A DNA stretch of 64,000 nt. Source: Terriglobia bacterium. GTDB lineage: Bacteria > Acidobacteriota > Terriglobia > Terriglobales > Acidobacteriaceae. The stretch spans positions 62,001 to 126,000 of the forward strand of contig JAIQEY010000001.1 of assembly GCA_020073565.1 (NCBI GenBank), written 5' to 3'. Positions within the stretch are counted from its first letter, which is position 1, and each line of letters begins with the position of its first letter. The notes beneath the pieces were generated by a model. It was not told the origin of the DNA, ran no database searches, and was given only the letters and a program-made list of their open reading frames with translations. Positions 1 through 8,017 of the stretch are shown here, in pieces. Made by a program: the position numbers and the translations under genes.

Positions 1-265
1 TGTTCCGGAAGAAGGCGATCAGAATACCTAGCCCGACTGCGGCTTCCGCCGCCGCATCGACCACAATAAAGATCGAGAACACTTGCCCATGCAAGTTTCC
101 CCACATGCGCGAGAACGCCACCAGGTTCAGGTTCACCGCATTCAGAATCAGCTCAATCGACATGAGCACGATCACCACGTTGCGGCGCGTGAGCACACCG
201 ATCACGCCCAGCACAAACAGTGCCGCCGCAACAACGAGATAGTGCAATGTCGAGATGGGAGCCAT
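1..265 (-). CDS. nuoK: NADH-quinone oxidoreductase subunit K (3' end beyond window)
   Basis: This is the small membrane subunit K of complex I, part of the proton-pumping arm. The gene starts at an ATG whose complement is at 263-265 and runs off the left edge after 88 codons, so the stop codon is not seen. The translation begins [19 protein letters not shown] and has three hydrophobic segments. It carries the family motif [19 protein letters not shown] with the conserved membrane glutamate, followed by [19 protein letters not shown], another NuoK hallmark. It is the last visible gene of the minus-strand nuo operon, 91 bp downstream of nuoJ. That gap holds a long imperfect inverted repeat, described separately. 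Full-length NuoK is about 100 residues, so only the last dozen or so residues are missing. Confidence 0.95.
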   Translation of the reverse strand, partial: MAPISTLHYLVVAAALFVLGVIGVLTRRNVVIVLMSIELILNAVNLNLVAFSRMWGNLHGQVFSIFIVVDAAAEAAVGLGILIAFFRN

Positions 266-276
266 TGTTCGTCCTT

Positions 277-351
277 GGTTTCCGGTTGCTAGTTTCCGGT
301 TTCTCGTAAAACCCAGGACGACTAGAAACCAGGAACCAGAAACAAGAAACC
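277..351 (-). repeat. imperfect 28-nt inverted repeat between nuoJ and nuoK
   Basis: Two 28-nt arms (277-304 and 324-351) are reverse complements of each other at 22 of 28 positions, separated by a 19-nt loop. Both arms are built from repeated GGTTTC/GGTTCC-like units. On the minus-strand transcript this could fold into a long hairpin between nuoJ and nuoK, as a processing or attenuation structure, or it could be a dispersed repeat. There is no U-tract typical of an intrinsic terminator. Confidence 0.55.
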
Positions 352-356
352 GTCTT

Positions 357-908
357 TCAAATTCTCTTCTTCGCCATAATCACCGCCCCCAGGATCGCGA
401 CCAGCAACAGCAACGACGCGATCTCGAAGGCGAGCATGTAATTGCCGTACAGCATCGCACCAATCTGTTGCGTGTTCGACGAGTCGGGCAGCGATATCGT
501 GGGATCCGGCCACAGGGGCTTGCCCGTCCTGGGATCGTCAAGCAGCGTCTTCCCCTTCACGTATACCGAAACGAACAACCCCAGCAGCGCGACCGCAGCC
601 ACCACTCCGACGGGCCAAATGCGATTGAACTGGCGCTCTTTCACCGTGCGTTCAATGTTCACCAGCATAATCACAAAGAGAAACAACACCATGATCCCGC
701 CGGCGTACACGATGATCTGCACGCCAGCGACAAACGGCGCGTACAGCATCAGGTAAAGTCCCGACACAGCCAGCAGCGTCACAATCAGCGCGAGTGCCGA
801 ATGCACCGCGTTGCGGCGCGTGATCACGAGCACGCCGCCAATGACGGCCAGGCCCGAGAGCAGATAAAAGAAGAACGGAGTCGCGACCGGAGCCATGCCT
901 GGGGTCAT
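357..908 (-). CDS. nuoJ: NADH-quinone oxidoreductase subunit J
   Basis: This 183-residue membrane subunit J of complex I has about five hydrophobic segments. The family core is [19 protein letters not shown], at about residues 70-90. The start at 908 is chosen because it gives the four-base ATGA overlap with the nuoH stop codon. An in-frame ATG at 896 ([10 protein letters not shown]) is the alternative. A longer reading frame extends to 1016, but its first 36 residues lie inside nuoH and are unlike any NuoJ. In most nuo operons nuoI sits between nuoH and nuoJ. Here the two genes overlap directly, so nuoI is absent from this place. Confidence 0.93.
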   Translation of the reverse strand: MTPGMAPVATPFFFYLLSGLAVIGGVLVITRRNAVHSALALIVTLLAVSGLYLMLYAPFVAGVQIIVYAGGIMVLFLFVIMLVNIERTVKERQFNRIWPVGVVAAVALLGLFVSVYVKGKTLLDDPRTGKPLWPDPTISLPDSSNTQQIGAMLYGNYMLAFEIASLLLLVAILGAVIMAKKRI

Positions 909-2197
909 TTGACGATCACCCCCACGATCGCAGTCACGATCAGCACTCCCAGCGAGATCGGCAGCATGACTTTCCATCCTACTTTCATCAGCTGGTCGAA
1001 ACGGTAGCGCGGCCACGTGGCGCGATACCAGATGAACAGGTACATAAAGACGGCTACCTTAAGCACGAACCAGTACACGTAGTCGATACCTTCGCGGAAG
1101 CGGGCGGCGAAGCTCGTGTCGGCGTGGCGTCCGGCAATCGCGATGATGAGCAGAAGGAGCGCAAGCAGCCCCAGCAAGGCCGCGAATACGGCGAGTCCGG
1201 CGCGCTGAATCTTGAAGAACGAATCTCTGGACATGCGCGCCACGCCTAAAAACGCAATGGCCGCCAGGCCTCCGAATGTGAGTGCCGGGAACAGCGAGAA
1301 GATGAATTCCCATGCCGGCCCGTTCAGCAAATTCGGAAATGGGTGCAGCCATCCGCCCAGCCAGAGCGTCACGGCGATCGACGAGACGGCAATCATCGCC
1401 GCGTATTCGGCCAGCATGAACAGGGACCAGCGCAGGCCGCTGTACTCGGTGTGAAATCCGGCGGTCAGTTCCGACTCGGCTTCTGCCAGGTCGAAGGGCG
1501 CTCGGTTTGTTTCCGCCACCATCGCGATGGCAAAAATTACGAATGCGATCAGGCCGAGTGGGAAGAACTTGAAGATGAACCAGACACCCTGCTGTTGCTG
1601 GGCTCGCACGATGCCGATCATGCTCAGCGTACCGGTGCCGCTTTCGTTCAGGCTCGTCATCAGGATTGCCGAGACCACCGCCAGGCCCATCGCGACTTCG
1701 TAAGAGACCATCTGAGCGCTCGAACGCAGCGCGCCGATCAGCGGATAGTGCGAGTTCGAGGCCCATCCTGCGGTCACGATGCCGAGCACGCCGAGCGATG
1801 AAACGCCCAGCATGAACAGGATGCCGATGTTCATGTCGCTCACGGCTTGCGAAGGGCCGAAGGGCACGACGGTGTAGACGGTGAAGGCGGCGAGCAGGCC
1901 GATGAGCGGCGCGATCCAGAAGACGACCTGGTCTGCTTCGGCAGGAATGATGTCTTCTTTGAGCAGCAGCTTCAGTGCGTCGGCGATAGGCTGCAGCAAT
2001 CCGTGCGGGCCCACGCGCATTGGCCCCAACCGCACCTGGAAATGCGCCAACGCTTTGCGCTCGAGCCAGTTCATCGCAATCACGGCGACCGACACACCCG
2101 TAAAAATAATGAGGATGTAGATCAACGCCCAGAGCTGGTTGCCCGCCACTCCGGGGCTGAACTGGCTGCCCAGATACGACATGAAGGAAGTCAGCAT
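905..2197 (-). CDS. nuoH: NADH-quinone oxidoreductase subunit H
   Basis: NuoH is the membrane subunit that contacts the quinone-binding peripheral arm. The 430-residue protein has about nine hydrophobic helices and the hallmark loop VRLGPMRVGPHGLLQPIADA followed by LKLLLKED, which forms part of the quinone access channel. NRAPFDLAEAESELTAGFHT and RWSLFMLAEYAAM are the other conserved blocks. It is longer than the E. coli protein (about 325 residues), mainly through extra residues near the C-terminus. The gene overlaps the nuoD stop by one base (TGATG) and overlaps nuoJ by four bases, so the genes are translationally coupled. Confidence 0.97.
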   Translation of the reverse strand: MLTSFMSYLGSQFSPGVAGNQLWALIYILIIFTGVSVAVIAMNWLERKALAHFQVRLGPMRVGPHGLLQPIADALKLLLKEDIIPAEADQVVFWIAPLIGLLAAFTVYTVVPFGPSQAVSDMNIGILFMLGVSSLGVLGIVTAGWASNSHYPLIGALRSSAQMVSYEVAMGLAVVSAILMTSLNESGTGTLSMIGIVRAQQQQGVWFIFKFFPLGLIAFVIFAIAMVAETNRAPFDLAEAESELTAGFHTEYSGLRWSLFMLAEYAAMIAVSSIAVTLWLGGWLHPFPNLLNGPAWEFIFSLFPALTFGGLAAIAFLGVARMSRDSFFKIQRAGLAVFAALLGLLALLLLIIAIAGRHADTSFAARFREGIDYVYWFVLKVAVFMYLFIWYRATWPRYRFDQLMKVGWKVMLPISLGVLIVTAIVGVIVK

Positions 2198-3378
2198 CAG
2201 CGGTCCACCTCGCCGAGCACGATGTCGAGCGTGCCGATAACGGCGACCACGTCGGCGACCAGCATGCCCCGGACCATGATGTCGAGCGCCTGGAGATTGA
2301 CGAACGAAGGCGGACGCACCCGTAAGCGGTAAGGTTGTGTCGAGCCGTCGCTGACGATGAAGTATCCCAGCTCACCCTTGGGTGCTTCGATCGAGTGGTA
2401 GATCTCGCCGACCGCCGGCTTGATCACCTTGGGCACCTTGGCCATGATCGGGCCTTCGGGAATGCCGTTGACGGCCTGCTCGATGATACGCAGCGATTGG
2501 CGCATCTCGATCATGCGGACCATGTATCGGTCGAACGTGTCGCCGTTTTCACCGGTAGGAATTTCGAAGTCGAAGTCGGCATAGTTCGCATAGGGCTGAG
2601 CCTTGCGAATGTCCCACTTCACACCGCTGGCGCGCAGCACTGGGCCGGTCACGCCGAGGGCAATGGCGTCAGCTGCGGAAATCACGCCGACCTTCTTGGT
2701 GCGCTCGAGCCAGATGCGGTTGCCGGTCAGCAGCGCTTCGTACTCGTCAATCTTCGGCGGCAAGAAAGCCAGATAGTTCTTGACGTCTTTTTCGAAGCCC
2801 GCGTAAGTCTCGTACTGGCAGCCGCCGATGCGGAAGGCGTGCGTGGTGAGGCGAGCGCCGCAATACTTCTCGAAGATCTTGAGAATCTCTTCCCGGTCGC
2901 GAAAGGTATAGAAGAGCGGCGTCATCGCGCCGATATCCAGAGCGTGCGTGCCCAGCCAGAGCTGGTGGCTGGCTATGCGGTTCAGTTCGGTCAGGATGAC
3001 GCGGATGTGGTTCGCGCGTGGCGGCGCTTCCACGTTCAGCAGTTTCTCGACGGCCTGGCAGTAGCCGAGGCCGTTGGAGACCGCGGCAACGTAATCCATG
3101 CGGTCAACGTACGGATTGAACATTGTGTAAGTGCGGTTTTCGGCAATCTTCTCGACTCCACGATGCAGGTAGCCGATCACGCACTCGGTGCCCAGAACTT
3201 TTTCGCCGTCTAGCTTGAGGATCACGCGCAGCACGCCATGCGTCGCCGGGTGCTGCGGCCCCATATTGATGATGAGCTCGTTCGAATCGAGATACGGCTT
3301 CTCGGGAGTTTCAAGTTCGAGGTTGGATACGGCGTTCGGAAGAGCGTTCGCGTGCTCGGGCTTCGTTGGAACGCTCAT
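2197..3378 (-). CDS. nuoD: NADH-quinone oxidoreductase subunit D (49-kDa type)
   Basis: This 393-residue hydrophilic subunit forms the quinone-reduction site of complex I. The N-terminal signature [21 protein letters not shown] at about residues 38-58 contains the His of the quinone pocket, and [12 protein letters not shown] follows. The C-terminal block ends DIVLGEVDR, a typical NuoD terminus. Here nuoD is separate from nuoC, not fused as in E. coli, and the two genes overlap by four bases. Its iron-sulfur partner NuoB is not encoded in the visible part of the operon. Confidence 0.98.
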   Translation of the reverse strand: MSVPTKPEHANALPNAVSNLELETPEKPYLDSNELIINMGPQHPATHGVLRVILKLDGEKVLGTECVIGYLHRGVEKIAENRTYTMFNPYVDRMDYVAAVSNGLGYCQAVEKLLNVEAPPRANHIRVILTELNRIASHQLWLGTHALDIGAMTPLFYTFRDREEILKIFEKYCGARLTTHAFRIGGCQYETYAGFEKDVKNYLAFLPPKIDEYEALLTGNRIWLERTKKVGVISAADAIALGVTGPVLRASGVKWDIRKAQPYANYADFDFEIPTGENGDTFDRYMVRMIEMRQSLRIIEQAVNGIPEGPIMAKVPKVIKPAVGEIYHSIEAPKGELGYFIVSDGSTQPYRLRVRPPSFVNLQALDIMVRGMLVADVVAVIGTLDIVLGEVDR

Positions 3379-4049
3379 TGTCCGCTCTCAATTCCGAGGT
3401 TGATCTGCACCCACTCCTGATCTTGTTGCAGGATGCCGTAATCCTTGCGCAGCGGGTGGCCTTTCCATCCGTCCGGAAGCAAGATGCGCTTCAGGTCCGG
3501 ATGGCCGTCGAACCTGATGCCGAACATGTCGAAAACTTCGCGCTCCAGCCAGTTGGCGGTCGCCCAGATGGGAACGGCTGAAGGCAAAGACTCGCCGTCC
3601 CCAATTTGCGTTTTCACGCGGATGCGTTCGTTGCGTGGAAACGAGTACAGGATCCAGACGACGTCGAATTGCTTCTCGCGCTTCGGATAGTGAACGGCGG
3701 TGATGTCGACGCAGTAGTCGAACTGTTCCTCGTCGCGCAGCAGTTTCAAAATGTCCGGAATCAGCGAGCGATCGACGCTGAAGTAATTCTGTCCCAGGTA
3801 GGTTTGCGCATCGAGGCCCGATCCGTACTGACGCTTGTATCTCTCAACCATCGGCGAAGACCACGGTACGGGCACTGGTCCGGCAGGCTTCGCGGGAGCA
3901 GGCTTGGCGGGCGCAGCAGCGGCCGGAGGAGCAGGCGTCTTCGGAACAGCAGGAGTGGCGGCCTGTGCGGGGGGGACTGCCTTCTCCGTCGACGGCTTCG
4001 GTTCGCCTTCGGGCAGCGGTGGTGCAGGCGTTTTGGTTTCCTCGGCCAT
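3375..4049 (-). CDS. nuoC: NADH-quinone oxidoreductase subunit C (30-kDa type) with Pro/Ala-rich N-terminus
   Basis: This peripheral-arm subunit of complex I has 224 residues. The family signature [20 protein letters not shown] followed by ILLPDGW and GHPLRKDY is at about residues 165-203. The first ~65 residues are an unusual Pro/Ala/Lys-rich stretch (repeats of PAPAKP type) that the family lacks, probably a flexible tail. The ATG is preceded by a good ribosome-binding site (GAAGGAAGA). A candidate promoter (TTGACG-N17-TAGAAG) lies about 90 bp upstream, and a 173-bp gap separates the gene from the upstream PH-like gene, so nuoC may have its own promoter. Confidence 0.96.
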   Translation of the reverse strand: MAEETKTPAPPLPEGEPKPSTEKAVPPAQAATPAVPKTPAPPAAAAPAKPAPAKPAGPVPVPWSSPMVERYKRQYGSGLDAQTYLGQNYFSVDRSLIPDILKLLRDEEQFDYCVDITAVHYPKREKQFDVVWILYSFPRNERIRVKTQIGDGESLPSAVPIWATANWLEREVFDMFGIRFDGHPDLKRILLPDGWKGHPLRKDYGILQQDQEWVQINLGIESGQ

Positions 4050-4138
4050 TCTTCCTTCGGCCTGCTTTTCTCGCAGTGTCGCCGGCGTCTTCCCGATCGG
4101 GTTTTTTGTACGGCATTACCTGCGGCGCGAAAGCATCC

Positions 4139-4167
4139 CTTCTAACAGTTGCTTGCCTCACCGTCAA
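4139..4167 (-). promoter_or_regulatory. candidate sigma-70 promoter for nuoC
   Basis: On the minus strand TTGACG (4162-4167) and TAGAAG (4139-4144) are separated by 17 bp, in the 173-bp gap upstream of nuoC. It is a pattern match only. Confidence 0.35.
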
Positions 4168-4222
4168 TGACTGCCGTCACAGCAATCTTCGGCGCCTCGT
4201 GCCGTCCGCAAAGGCGAACAGG

Positions 4223-4555
4223 CTAGCGCCGGGCTGCCTGGAAGCTTTCGACCAGGTCGCGGATGCGCAACGCGTCGGCCTTACGATGGCCGTGACTAGT
4301 GATCGGATCGGTGCCTCCCGTGGACTCAATCATGATGTCCGACCAGAAAATTCCCGTCGAAATCTTTACCGAGGCTACCTGAGAAATCGAAATGCTTTCC
4401 TCGCTGCTGCCGAACAGACGCCTCTTCACGCGGCTCACGCGCAGCGGGCTGACCACGATGCGCGTCGGGAACCACAGGTTCCCCTTCGTCCAGCGGCTCG
4501 CGCTGAAGGTCTCATCGGGAACAGCCGGATTCGGGCCCGCCGGATTTACACCCAC
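4223..4555 (-). CDS. small PH-domain-like protein inserted in the nuo operon
   Basis: A 110-residue protein without signal peptide or membrane segment. Residues ~15-105 resemble bacterial pleckstrin-homology-like domains: NLWFPTRIVVSPLRVSRVKR, then SISISQVASVKISTG, then a C-terminal helix ADALRIRDLVESFQAAR. Its GTG start lies inside the end of nuoA (10-bp overlap), so it is probably translated with nuoA. It occupies the place where nuoB is normally found but has no cysteines and cannot be NuoB. The PH assignment rests on strand pattern and the terminal amphipathic helix, and function is unknown. It may be a complex I assembly or membrane-proximal accessory factor, or an unrelated passenger. 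Confidence 0.6.
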   Translation of the reverse strand: MGVNPAGPNPAVPDETFSASRWTKGNLWFPTRIVVSPLRVSRVKRRLFGSSEESISISQVASVKISTGIFWSDIMIESTGGTDPITSHGHRKADALRIRDLVESFQAARR

Positions 4556-4902
4556 TCCAGCGCGCCTTTCTTCCAGACCCAGATGTAGCCCACCACCAGG
4601 ATGCCCAGAAAAACCAGCATTTCGGCCAGTCCGAACATGCCCAGCGCCTTGAACTTCACCGCCCAGGGAAACAGGAAAATCGTTTCCACATCAAACACCA
4701 CGAACAGAATGGCGATTATGTAATAACGCACGGTGTAGCGGCCGCGAGCGCTGTCGTAGGGGTCGATGCCGCACTCGTAGGGCATGAGCTTGGTGCGGTT
4801 GGGATTTTGTGTGCGGACGATTCTGGCCACCACCAGCGTGACCGGAATCAGGACGCCGACGACCGCGAGGAAAATGAAAATAGGAACGTAGTTCTGCGGC
4901 AT
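4546..4902 (-). CDS. nuoA: NADH-quinone oxidoreductase subunit A
   Basis: NuoA is a 118-residue membrane subunit of complex I with three hydrophobic helices. The signature MPYECGIDP, with the conserved cysteine in the loop, is followed by RYYIIAILFVVFDVETIFLF, which contains the conserved Asp-Glu pair. I take MPQNYVPIFIF at 4902 as the start. The longer frame to 4989 adds residues unlike NuoA, and an AGGA ribosome-binding site lies just before 4902. It is the first gene of the visible nuo operon. Confidence 0.95.
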   Translation of the reverse strand: MPQNYVPIFIFLAVVGVLIPVTLVVARIVRTQNPNRTKLMPYECGIDPYDSARGRYTVRYYIIAILFVVFDVETIFLFPWAVKFKALGMFGLAEMLVFLGILVVGYIWVWKKGALEWV

Positions 4903-5003
4903 GAGTCCTCGAAAAATCGCTGAGCAACGCGAAACACGAAGTCTACCGCCGAAGTGGCCTGGCTTCAAGGACGAGGTCCCAGGCGCCAAGTCGCAGGAGG
5001 TCC

Positions 5004-5399
5004 CTAACCGGTGGTCCGATCAGGTAGAACGAACGTATGGCGAGCCAGGTCGGAGTCGAGCGTCTCCTGGCGGTAGAGGGTTGCCAGCGCGCCGCCCTTC
5101 CAGACCAGCAGGTCGGAATTACGGACGGCGAATTCTTCCCAAGTCAGGGCCCCGCCCGCGCGGGCGATGCGCTCGCGTATCAGAAGCAGGTAGGCCCAGG
5201 TGATGGTCTCGTGGTAGAGATTCGCTTTACCCTTGGAAACGGCAAAACGTTTCAGAGCAGCGGGAAATCTCTCCAGCGCTTCGAGCACTGGGTAATGACA
5301 CAGGTACTCAAACGCCAGCCGGACATGATCGGCGTGATGGAAAGTCCCGGCAGGGGTAGCGCCGCGATCGAATTGTTCGATCAGTTCCTCGCTTGTCAT
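5004..5399 (-). CDS. conserved hypothetical protein, two His-containing motifs
   Basis: This soluble protein of 131 residues belongs to a family I recognise only as a conserved hypothetical. It has two conserved-looking blocks: FHHADHVRLAFEYL (residues 20-33) and YHETITWAYLLLIRERI (62-78). Each holds histidines next to acidic residues, so a metal site or an all-helical fold with a His-lined pocket is possible. The start at 5399 is two bases downstream of the stop of the DoxX-like gene, so the two are surely co-transcribed. A longer frame extends upstream to 5726 but lies inside that gene and is rejected. No enzymatic function can be assigned. Confidence 0.75.
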   Translation of the reverse strand: MTSEELIEQFDRGATPAGTFHHADHVRLAFEYLCHYPVLEALERFPAALKRFAVSKGKANLYHETITWAYLLLIRERIARAGGALTWEEFAVRNSDLLVWKGGALATLYRQETLDSDLARHTFVLPDRTTG

Positions 5400-5401
5400 G
5401 T

Positions 5402-5755
5402 TCACCTCTCTGCGTTCGCTGACTTCCCCGCCATCACCGCCCACGCCGCCGCCACATAAACCGCCAGCGCTCCTACATCGAACCATCCGTGCAGAAGATG
5501 GAGGGCAATCGCTGCGCCGAGCACGACGATCAGAAACCATCCGCCAACCACCGTGGCACGCGGAACGAGGAACAGAATGGCGGCAGCGATCTCCGCCCAC
5601 GCCAAGGTAAGGCGGATGAAGTCGGGCAGCCCGGTTCTGGCGAACGCATGTGCGGCCCCTGGGGAGAACGCGAAACGCGCCGACTCCGCCAGGATCACCA
5701 GACCCAGCACCCACTGCAGGATGCACAACGCCACCGGCAATCGGTCGTGTGTCAT
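5402..5755 (-). CDS. DoxX-like small integral membrane protein
   Basis: The 117-residue protein has four predicted transmembrane helices (about residues 6-24, 45-65, 68-88 and 92-110). The arrangement, and the motif TLAWAEIAAAILFLVPRA in helix 2, match DoxX/SURF4-type membrane proteins, whose roles are poorly defined (several are linked to thiol or oxidant stress). Its start overlaps the end of the RHH-like gene by four bases (ATGA). It is the middle gene of a three-gene operon. Confidence 0.7.
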   Translation of the reverse strand: MTHDRLPVALCILQWVLGLVILAESARFAFSPGAAHAFARTGLPDFIRLTLAWAEIAAAILFLVPRATVVGGWFLIVVLGAAIALHLLHGWFDVGALAVYVAAAWAVMAGKSANAER

Positions 5756-6051
5756 TTTTTCTTCTCCGAGGCAGTCTTTTTGCTTGAGCGCCGCTTGATT
5801 TCGGTCAGGTGGTGGCTGGCGCTCGAATCGAGATCAAGTCCATAGAACTTTTTCAACTCTTGAATACGCGCCAGGGAGGTGGGGCTGAAGGGAGTCTTGC
5901 CGTCGAAGGCGTGGAGCACGATGCCTTCAAGCAGGTCGCCGAGCGACATGTCGTGGTATTCGGCGAATCCTTTCAGGACTTTCAGGATGCGCTTTTCCAT
6001 GCGGACACCGGTCTGGACGCGTTCAATGAGCAGCTTGGATGGATCCATCAT
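5752..6051 (-). CDS. ribbon-helix-helix-like DNA-binding protein, likely operon regulator
   Basis: The 99-residue protein shows ERVQTGVRMEKRILKVLKGF (10-29) followed by MSLGDLLEGIVLHAF (35-49). This is the strand-helix-helix pattern of CopG/Arc-like ribbon-helix-helix proteins. The C-terminus is basic (KRRSSKKTASEKKK). The start at 6051 (or the next ATG at 6048) is used because the longer frame to 6174 would run through a set of perfect palindromes at 6051-6083. No Shine-Dalgarno precedes 6051, so a leaderless mRNA is possible. The palindromes at the promoter suggest autoregulation by this protein. The DoxX-like and His-motif genes follow directly. Confidence 0.7.
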   Translation of the reverse strand: MMDPSKLLIERVQTGVRMEKRILKVLKGFAEYHDMSLGDLLEGIVLHAFDGKTPFSPTSLARIQELKKFYGLDLDSSASHHLTEIKRRSSKKTASEKKK

Positions 6052-6083
6052 GGTACCAATGTACCATGGTACACTAAATTTAG
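6051..6083. promoter_or_regulatory. cluster of three perfect palindromes upstream of the RHH-like gene
   Basis: TGGTACCA (6051-6058), TGTACCATGGTACA (6060-6073) and CTAAATTTAG (6074-6083) are each perfect palindromes and lie end to end. The first two share the GGTACC/GTACC half-site, giving a tandem array of the kind that ribbon-helix-helix dimers bind. The cluster touches the start codon of the RHH-like gene. Confidence 0.65.
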
Positions 6084-6170
6084 ACCAGCCGGACAGCACA
6101 CGATCTGCCATTTCTGTTCTGGGGTTCTTCGAACTCTGGGCTTTCTCGGCCGAGATTTCGGCCAACGCTA

Positions 6171-6968
6171 TCAATGACTCTTTTCTTCGTGCGCAGCGGG
6201 AGGGATCTTACTGGACGTCACCAGACTGCTGGCCGGTTCGCCAGGGCTCGACTCCAGGTATTTCACGATGACGGTGATGCGGCGGTTGGATGGGTCGAGG
6301 GGATCGGTGCCTACGCGCAACAACTGATCGGCATAACCTCTTACCTGCGCCACCTGGTCAGCGCGAACACCGTTTTGCTGCATCAGGCGACGAGCAGCAT
6401 TCGCTCGGTCGACCGAGAGCTCCCAATTGCCATAGCCCCGAGCTCCCGAATAAGGTTTGGAATCAGTATGTCCTTCGATCGAAAGCTTGTTAGGAATCGC
6501 TCCTAGTTCCTTGGCAATCAGAATGAGCAGTTCCTGGCCCTGCTGGGTGGGTGCAGAACTGCCCGTCTCAAAAAATGTCCCCTTCGCCGTTTCCAGCAGT
6601 TCGATCCGCAGACCCTCGGGAGTCACTGTGATTTGGATCTGATTCTTGAGCTTCTCAAAATCGTTCAGGTGGCGAACAGCCTTTTGGAGCTGTTCCTTCA
6701 ACTGCTCCATATTTTGCTTGGTAACCGTGAAGGCGTCGCCGGAGCCACGCTGGTCGGTGCCCACCTTCTTTGAATTCCCCGATGGATCTTTGAAGTAGCC
6801 TCCGACCGCTTCCTGGACCTGTTTGCTGCTGTTCATTAACCAGAGCACGATGAAGAGCGCCATCATGGCAGTCACGAAATCCGCGTACGCCACCTTCCAG
6901 GCGCCGCCGTGGTGCCCGCCATGGGCAACCTTCTTCTTGACGATGATGATGGGGCGGGTTGAGGCCAT
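6171..6968 (-). CDS. motB: flagellar stator protein MotB (FliA-controlled pair)
   Basis: MotB anchors the stator to peptidoglycan and forms the ion channel with MotA. The 265-residue protein has a short cytoplasmic basic segment and one transmembrane helix starting YADFVTAMMALFIVLWLM, with the channel aspartate D30. A helical linker follows, and then an OmpA-like domain at ~120-240 with the motif LSIEGHTDS and the NWELSVDRANAARRLM helix. It lies 8 bp downstream of the motA partner, and both are probably transcribed from the FliA promoter at 7900-7927. It differs in length and N-terminus from the second MotB at 8018. Confidence 0.93.
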   Translation of the reverse strand: MASTRPIIIVKKKVAHGGHHGGAWKVAYADFVTAMMALFIVLWLMNSSKQVQEAVGGYFKDPSGNSKKVGTDQRGSGDAFTVTKQNMEQLKEQLQKAVRHLNDFEKLKNQIQITVTPEGLRIELLETAKGTFFETGSSAPTQQGQELLILIAKELGAIPNKLSIEGHTDSKPYSGARGYGNWELSVDRANAARRLMQQNGVRADQVAQVRGYADQLLRVGTDPLDPSNRRITVIVKYLESSPGEPASSLVTSSKIPPAAHEEKSH

Positions 6969-6976
6969 GGTGGACG

Positions 6977-7864
6977 TTACCCCTGACTTGAGCCCGCTTC
7001 GGCGGCGGCTGCTTGTCCACCTCGACGGCAGAGATTTTCAACTTCCTGGAACGACGGGCGGAGGTGACCCGGTATAGCGCGCCGGGCGGCTTCGGTGGCC
7101 AAAATCGGAGCAGCGCCCTTCAAGAACGAAATCATCACAACGCGCAGGACTTGAAGATAGGCATGTTCCTCTTCCGCTGTCTTGGTCATGTTGGCGGCGA
7201 GAGGTCCGACGAGTCCATAGCAGAGCAGGATTCCGAGGAAGGTGCCCACCAGCGCCGCGGCCACCTTGTGACCGATCTCCTCGGGCGGGCCGCCAAGGGC
7301 GCCCATCGTGATCACTACCCCCAGCACGGCGGCCACGATGCCGAGTCCTGGCAAAGAGTCGGCCATCGAGTTCAACGCCGCCACCGGCTGGGCGGCACAG
7401 TGATGATGCACTTCGAGGTCGAGGTCCAGAATCTGGTCCAGTTCGAACGGATCCGATCCGGTGACCGCCATGCGCAAGGAGTCGCATAGGAAGTCCTTGA
7501 CGTGATGGTCGCCGAGAAAGGCGGGGTATTTGGAGAAGATGGGGCTCTTAGCTGGATCCTCCACATCAGTTTCGAGCGACATCAGACCCTCCTTGCGCGC
7601 TTTGGCGAGCAAGTCAAACATCATCTTGAGGGAATCCAGGTAGCGCTGCCTGGTGACTTTCGGACCTTTAAAGATGGCGACAACTCCACTCGCGATCTGC
7701 TTCAAGATGTGAATCGGATTAGCCACCAGCACCGTACCAATGGCGGCCCCACCGATGATGATGAGTTCGGCCGGCTGCAGGAGCACCATCATGTTGCCGT
7801 GCTCCATCTTGTAGCCTGCGACAATCGCGCCGAAAACAACGACGATTCCAATAATTGCGAACAT
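6977..7864 (-). CDS. motA: flagellar stator protein MotA (FliA-controlled pair)
   Basis: This is a 295-residue MotA of the E. coli-like long type. Its N-terminal helix MFAIIGIVVVFGAIVAGYKM is followed by a second helix with ELIIIGGAAIGTVLV, a cytoplasmic loop (about 70-165), and two C-terminal helices around LPGLGIVAAVLGVVITMG and LVGTFLGILLCYGLVGPLA. These proline-containing helices are the conserved ion-path elements. It is the first gene of the two-gene unit motA-motB and is preceded by a clear FliA promoter, which places it in the late flagellar class, separate from the flbD-headed stator pair upstream. Confidence 0.94.
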   Translation of the reverse strand: MFAIIGIVVVFGAIVAGYKMEHGNMMVLLQPAELIIIGGAAIGTVLVANPIHILKQIASGVVAIFKGPKVTRQRYLDSLKMMFDLLAKARKEGLMSLETDVEDPAKSPIFSKYPAFLGDHHVKDFLCDSLRMAVTGSDPFELDQILDLDLEVHHHCAAQPVAALNSMADSLPGLGIVAAVLGVVITMGALGGPPEEIGHKVAAALVGTFLGILLCYGLVGPLAANMTKTAEEEHAYLQVLRVVMISFLKGAAPILATEAARRAIPGHLRPSFQEVENLCRRGGQAAAAEAGSSQG

Positions 7865-7899
7865 AGCTCCTCAAGCATCGGCCAACGCCGGGTGATCTC

Positions 7900-7927
7900 T
7901 TATCGGCAGTCTCGTGGTGAGAGTTTA
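7900..7927 (-). promoter_or_regulatory. FliA (sigma-28) promoter of motA
   Basis: On the minus strand TAAACTCT (7920-7927), a 12-bp spacer, and GCCGATAA (7900-7907). The -10 element is a perfect match to the FliA consensus. It lies 36 bp upstream of the motA start. Confidence 0.85.
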
Positions 7928-8017
7928 GGTAAGGTGAGGCAGCCGCGGGGTCTGTTCCCGGCACTTCCCTGCGCTTTGCCAGGTCAGCAAAATTCACCAG
8001 GCACGCTGGGATTGTTC

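Noticed and set aside
1059-2375. Long minus-strand frame overlapping nuoH and nuoD in another frame
   Set aside because: Arg/Ser-rich translation without family features, fully covered by two certain genes; a shadow caused by high GC.
3844-4167. Minus-strand frame beginning MTVRQATVRRDAF upstream of and overlapping nuoC
   Set aside because: Runs into nuoC in a different frame with low-complexity sequence; it is not NuoB and has no cysteine pattern.
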